From contig JAQISU010000210.1 in the NCBI GenBank assembly GCA_029339505.1, positions 10,429,501 through 10,493,500 on the forward strand: 64,000 nt of DNA. Direction: 5' to 3'. A program made the position numbers and the translations under genes. Shown one piece after another: positions 61,912 to 64,000 of the stretch. Positions within the stretch are counted from its first letter, which is position 1; the number at the start of each line of letters is the position of its first letter. Under the pieces are notes generated by a model that was not told the origin of the DNA, searched no databases, and was given only the letters and a program-made list of their open reading frames with translations. The stretch comes from Unio delphinus (taxonomy: Eukaryota; Mollusca; Bivalvia; Unionida; Unionidae).

Positions 61912-63432
61912 CAAACAAACAAACAAGGAGAAAATAGTGATAGCTATGACTGTATGCTGTTTATTGTCCAGGTAGTGAATTCCAAGATTTTGTTGTATAC
62001 TGTCCAGCTAGTGATTTCTAAAGTTTTGTTGTATACTGTAAAGGTAGTAATTTCCAAGGTATTGTTGTTGCTGCCCAGGTAGTGATTTTCATGGTTTTGT
62101 TGTCTACTGTCTAGGTAGTAATTTCCAAGGTTTTGTTGAAAGACGGATGATACTAAATCTATATTCAACACATAATGCAGTTGTGAGCACATTCCGTAAT
62201 TTTGCAATGTAAATAGATCAGTTACTTTCTTAATTAATTTATTTCATAGCAAATTTCGAATCTTTCACTGTGCCATTTTTCCTGCATCAAATTTACAAGT
62301 TCATTGTGAGATCTTTTTTGTTGCTCTAATGACATTATTAATGAAAATATATTTATGTATTGTTTTACTAATTAAATGCTTTTAATATTTGGTCATTACG
62401 TTATCGTCCTCGGATGAATCCGGATGGTATGATTCTTACTTTGACTGGTACTACCAATTATTTACTTGTTTGACTGGTACTACCAATTATTTACATGTCT
62501 TTAGTGTGTTATGGTGAACAGTGTCAAGGGCAAACTGACATAGCAGATTCTGACTGAAAAGATAACGAGGTAATATGACAGCACAAAATCATTTACTATG
62601 CAAAAATGTCTTTCTTCAAACAAATGTCTGAAAATCAAAAACAAAGTAGACTAGAACATGTATCAAACTCTAGAAACAATTGAAGGAGTAAAGCTATATT
62701 TATTTAATCGATGAAATACCCTTTAAAAAATAGTTTCTGCAGACATCAGATCTATAAGTAGTCTCATAAAGTATTTAGTAAATTTCTTATTAAAAGCGAC
62801 AAATATCTTTATTTCAGGCAATACATGGCAATTTATAAATGATATTATTTACCTTCTTCAATATTCAAACGAACGAAACAGGAATAATTATGTAATCAAT
62901 TTCTTTGATATGAATCACAGTTAAGGCGTCACATATATCATTGGCCAATCAAAAGCACGAGTAGACCGCACTTAACAATACAACATAGTGATCATTCCTT
63001 TCAACGAAAATTAAGTCGTTCTACTAACTATTAGCGATATCATGGTTAATTCAACATATTTGTGAGGACGAATGTATGCCCTTAAACATATTTTTTTTTC
63101 AATCCACAACAGCGATGAGGAACACTGTGTACTGTTGATAGGTCTATAGTGTTTGATACACAAGAAACGATGTAGCAACTATAACTTATCCTAATTTCAA
63201 GAAAATGCAAATCTTAAACGAAGATTTGATGCGAATAACTCTGGTTTCACTGAGAAGATGTTTACATTAACATTTCGGAATTCTGACGCACATACTTTAT
63301 CATTTTTGAATTACATTCAGGAAAACTATGCAAATATCACAGTCACTGAGAATAGTTACCTTCTGTAGAACATCGTGTCATCTGTAATTCTGATTATTAT
63401 TACTATTATTATTTATTAGTATATAGACCATT

Positions 63433-63492
<60 letters not shown>

Positions 63493-64000
63493 GAGAGAGA
63501 TAGAGATTTTGGATGACATTTTTTCATAAAAAATTTAAATATTTGCAAAACATACAAAATATTGAAAATTAAATAAAACAATTTTAAAACATTTCAGGTA
63601 ATATTGAATAATATTTAAATTTTGTTTACCTTTTGTTCAGAGTCCAGGTAAGCAGGTCAACATATCCAACCTACTTTACAGTCAACCTTAAAAACTTGTT
63701 CTTTTAATATTTTTACCCACAAGATTATGTTTCCTCATATAATCAGTTGTCTTGTCCTTCATCCGTTGATACATTCTCTCACTTATTACGCCTTAGTTTT
63801 GAGAAATAGTTTGGAAATTGGCACTTTAAAACTAAGTGTGATTGGAAATTGTACATAATGACACTTCAAGCTATGAACTCATTGTGTGATTGCAAATGGT
63901 CTATAACGGCAAATCAAAACTATTGTTTGATCGAAAATAGTATATGATGGCACTTCAAATATATGAACTCTAGTGTGACCGCTAATCGTCTATAATGGTA
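61912..64000. other. host intergenic DNA right of element D
   Basis: No gene recognised. A ~37-bp minisatellite (GTAGTAATTTCCAAGGTTTT / GTTG-TACTGTC, about five copies) covers 61960-62140. A 31-bp direct duplication TTGACTGGTACTACCAATTA lies at 62441-62500. (TA)n(TG)n is at 63428-63490. A diverged ~60-bp repeat (GATTG-AAATGGTCTATAA, ACTTCAA-TATGAACTC) begins at 63830 and runs to the window end. Confidence 0.7.

Overview
This window looks like nuclear DNA of an invertebrate, most likely a bivalve or another mollusc. The evidence is AT-rich intergenic DNA with long microsatellites, a tRNA-derived SINE of molluscan type, a rhodopsin-family GPCR of the kind expanded in molluscs, and four copies of Polinton/Maverick (adintovirus-like) elements. 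The species call is inference; the Polinton calls rest on protein motifs and on termini that can be read in the sequence.

Layout. (A) 1-3989: right end of a decayed Polinton cut by the window edge (pX-like, adenain-like protease, fibre-like, hydrophobic and penton-like genes, then the terminal module). 3990-5520: 32-bp minisatellite. 5521-14464: host intergenic DNA with microsatellites, a diverged ~3-kb duplication and several minisatellites. (B) 14465-32154: a complete 17.7-kb Polinton with 206-bp terminal inverted repeats and a 5-bp target duplication TATCC; most genes are decayed. 32155-34859: host DNA with a SINE remnant. 34860-36163 and 52483-52578: two parts of one GPCR gene on the minus strand, split inside its first membrane helix by (C) 36164-52482, a 16.3-kb Polinton with ~217-bp inverted repeats and target duplication CATCA. 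C is the best-preserved copy: its major capsid, penton-like, protease, packaging ATPase and integrase reading frames are open. 52579-59932: host DNA with minisatellites, retroelement gag remnants, two histone-type 3' stem-loops and a SINE. (D) 59933-61911: a 2-kb Polinton end (integrase remnant, PLA2 pseudogene, packaging ATPase, terminal module). 61912-64000: host DNA.

How the Polinton genes fit together. One half carries mobility and replication genes: FtsK/HerA-type packaging ATPase, a zinc-ribbon plus phospholipase A2 protein, an rve integrase, a PolB polymerase fused to a superfamily 1 helicase with an HNH-like tail, and a Cys-rich protein. The other half carries virion genes in one co-directional block: coiled-coil protein, a Gly-Leu-Gly pVI-like protein, double-jelly-roll major capsid protein, pX-like hydrophobic basic protein, adenain-like protease, fibre-like repeat protein, hydrophobic protein and penton-like protein. 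A repeat-rich non-coding centre divides them. Two divergent gene pairs keep start-codon spacings of exactly 17 bp (three copies) and 42 bp (two copies). B also carries an HNH/NUMOD-type endonuclease and a 92-aa ORF that C lacks. B and C belong to clearly different subfamilies.
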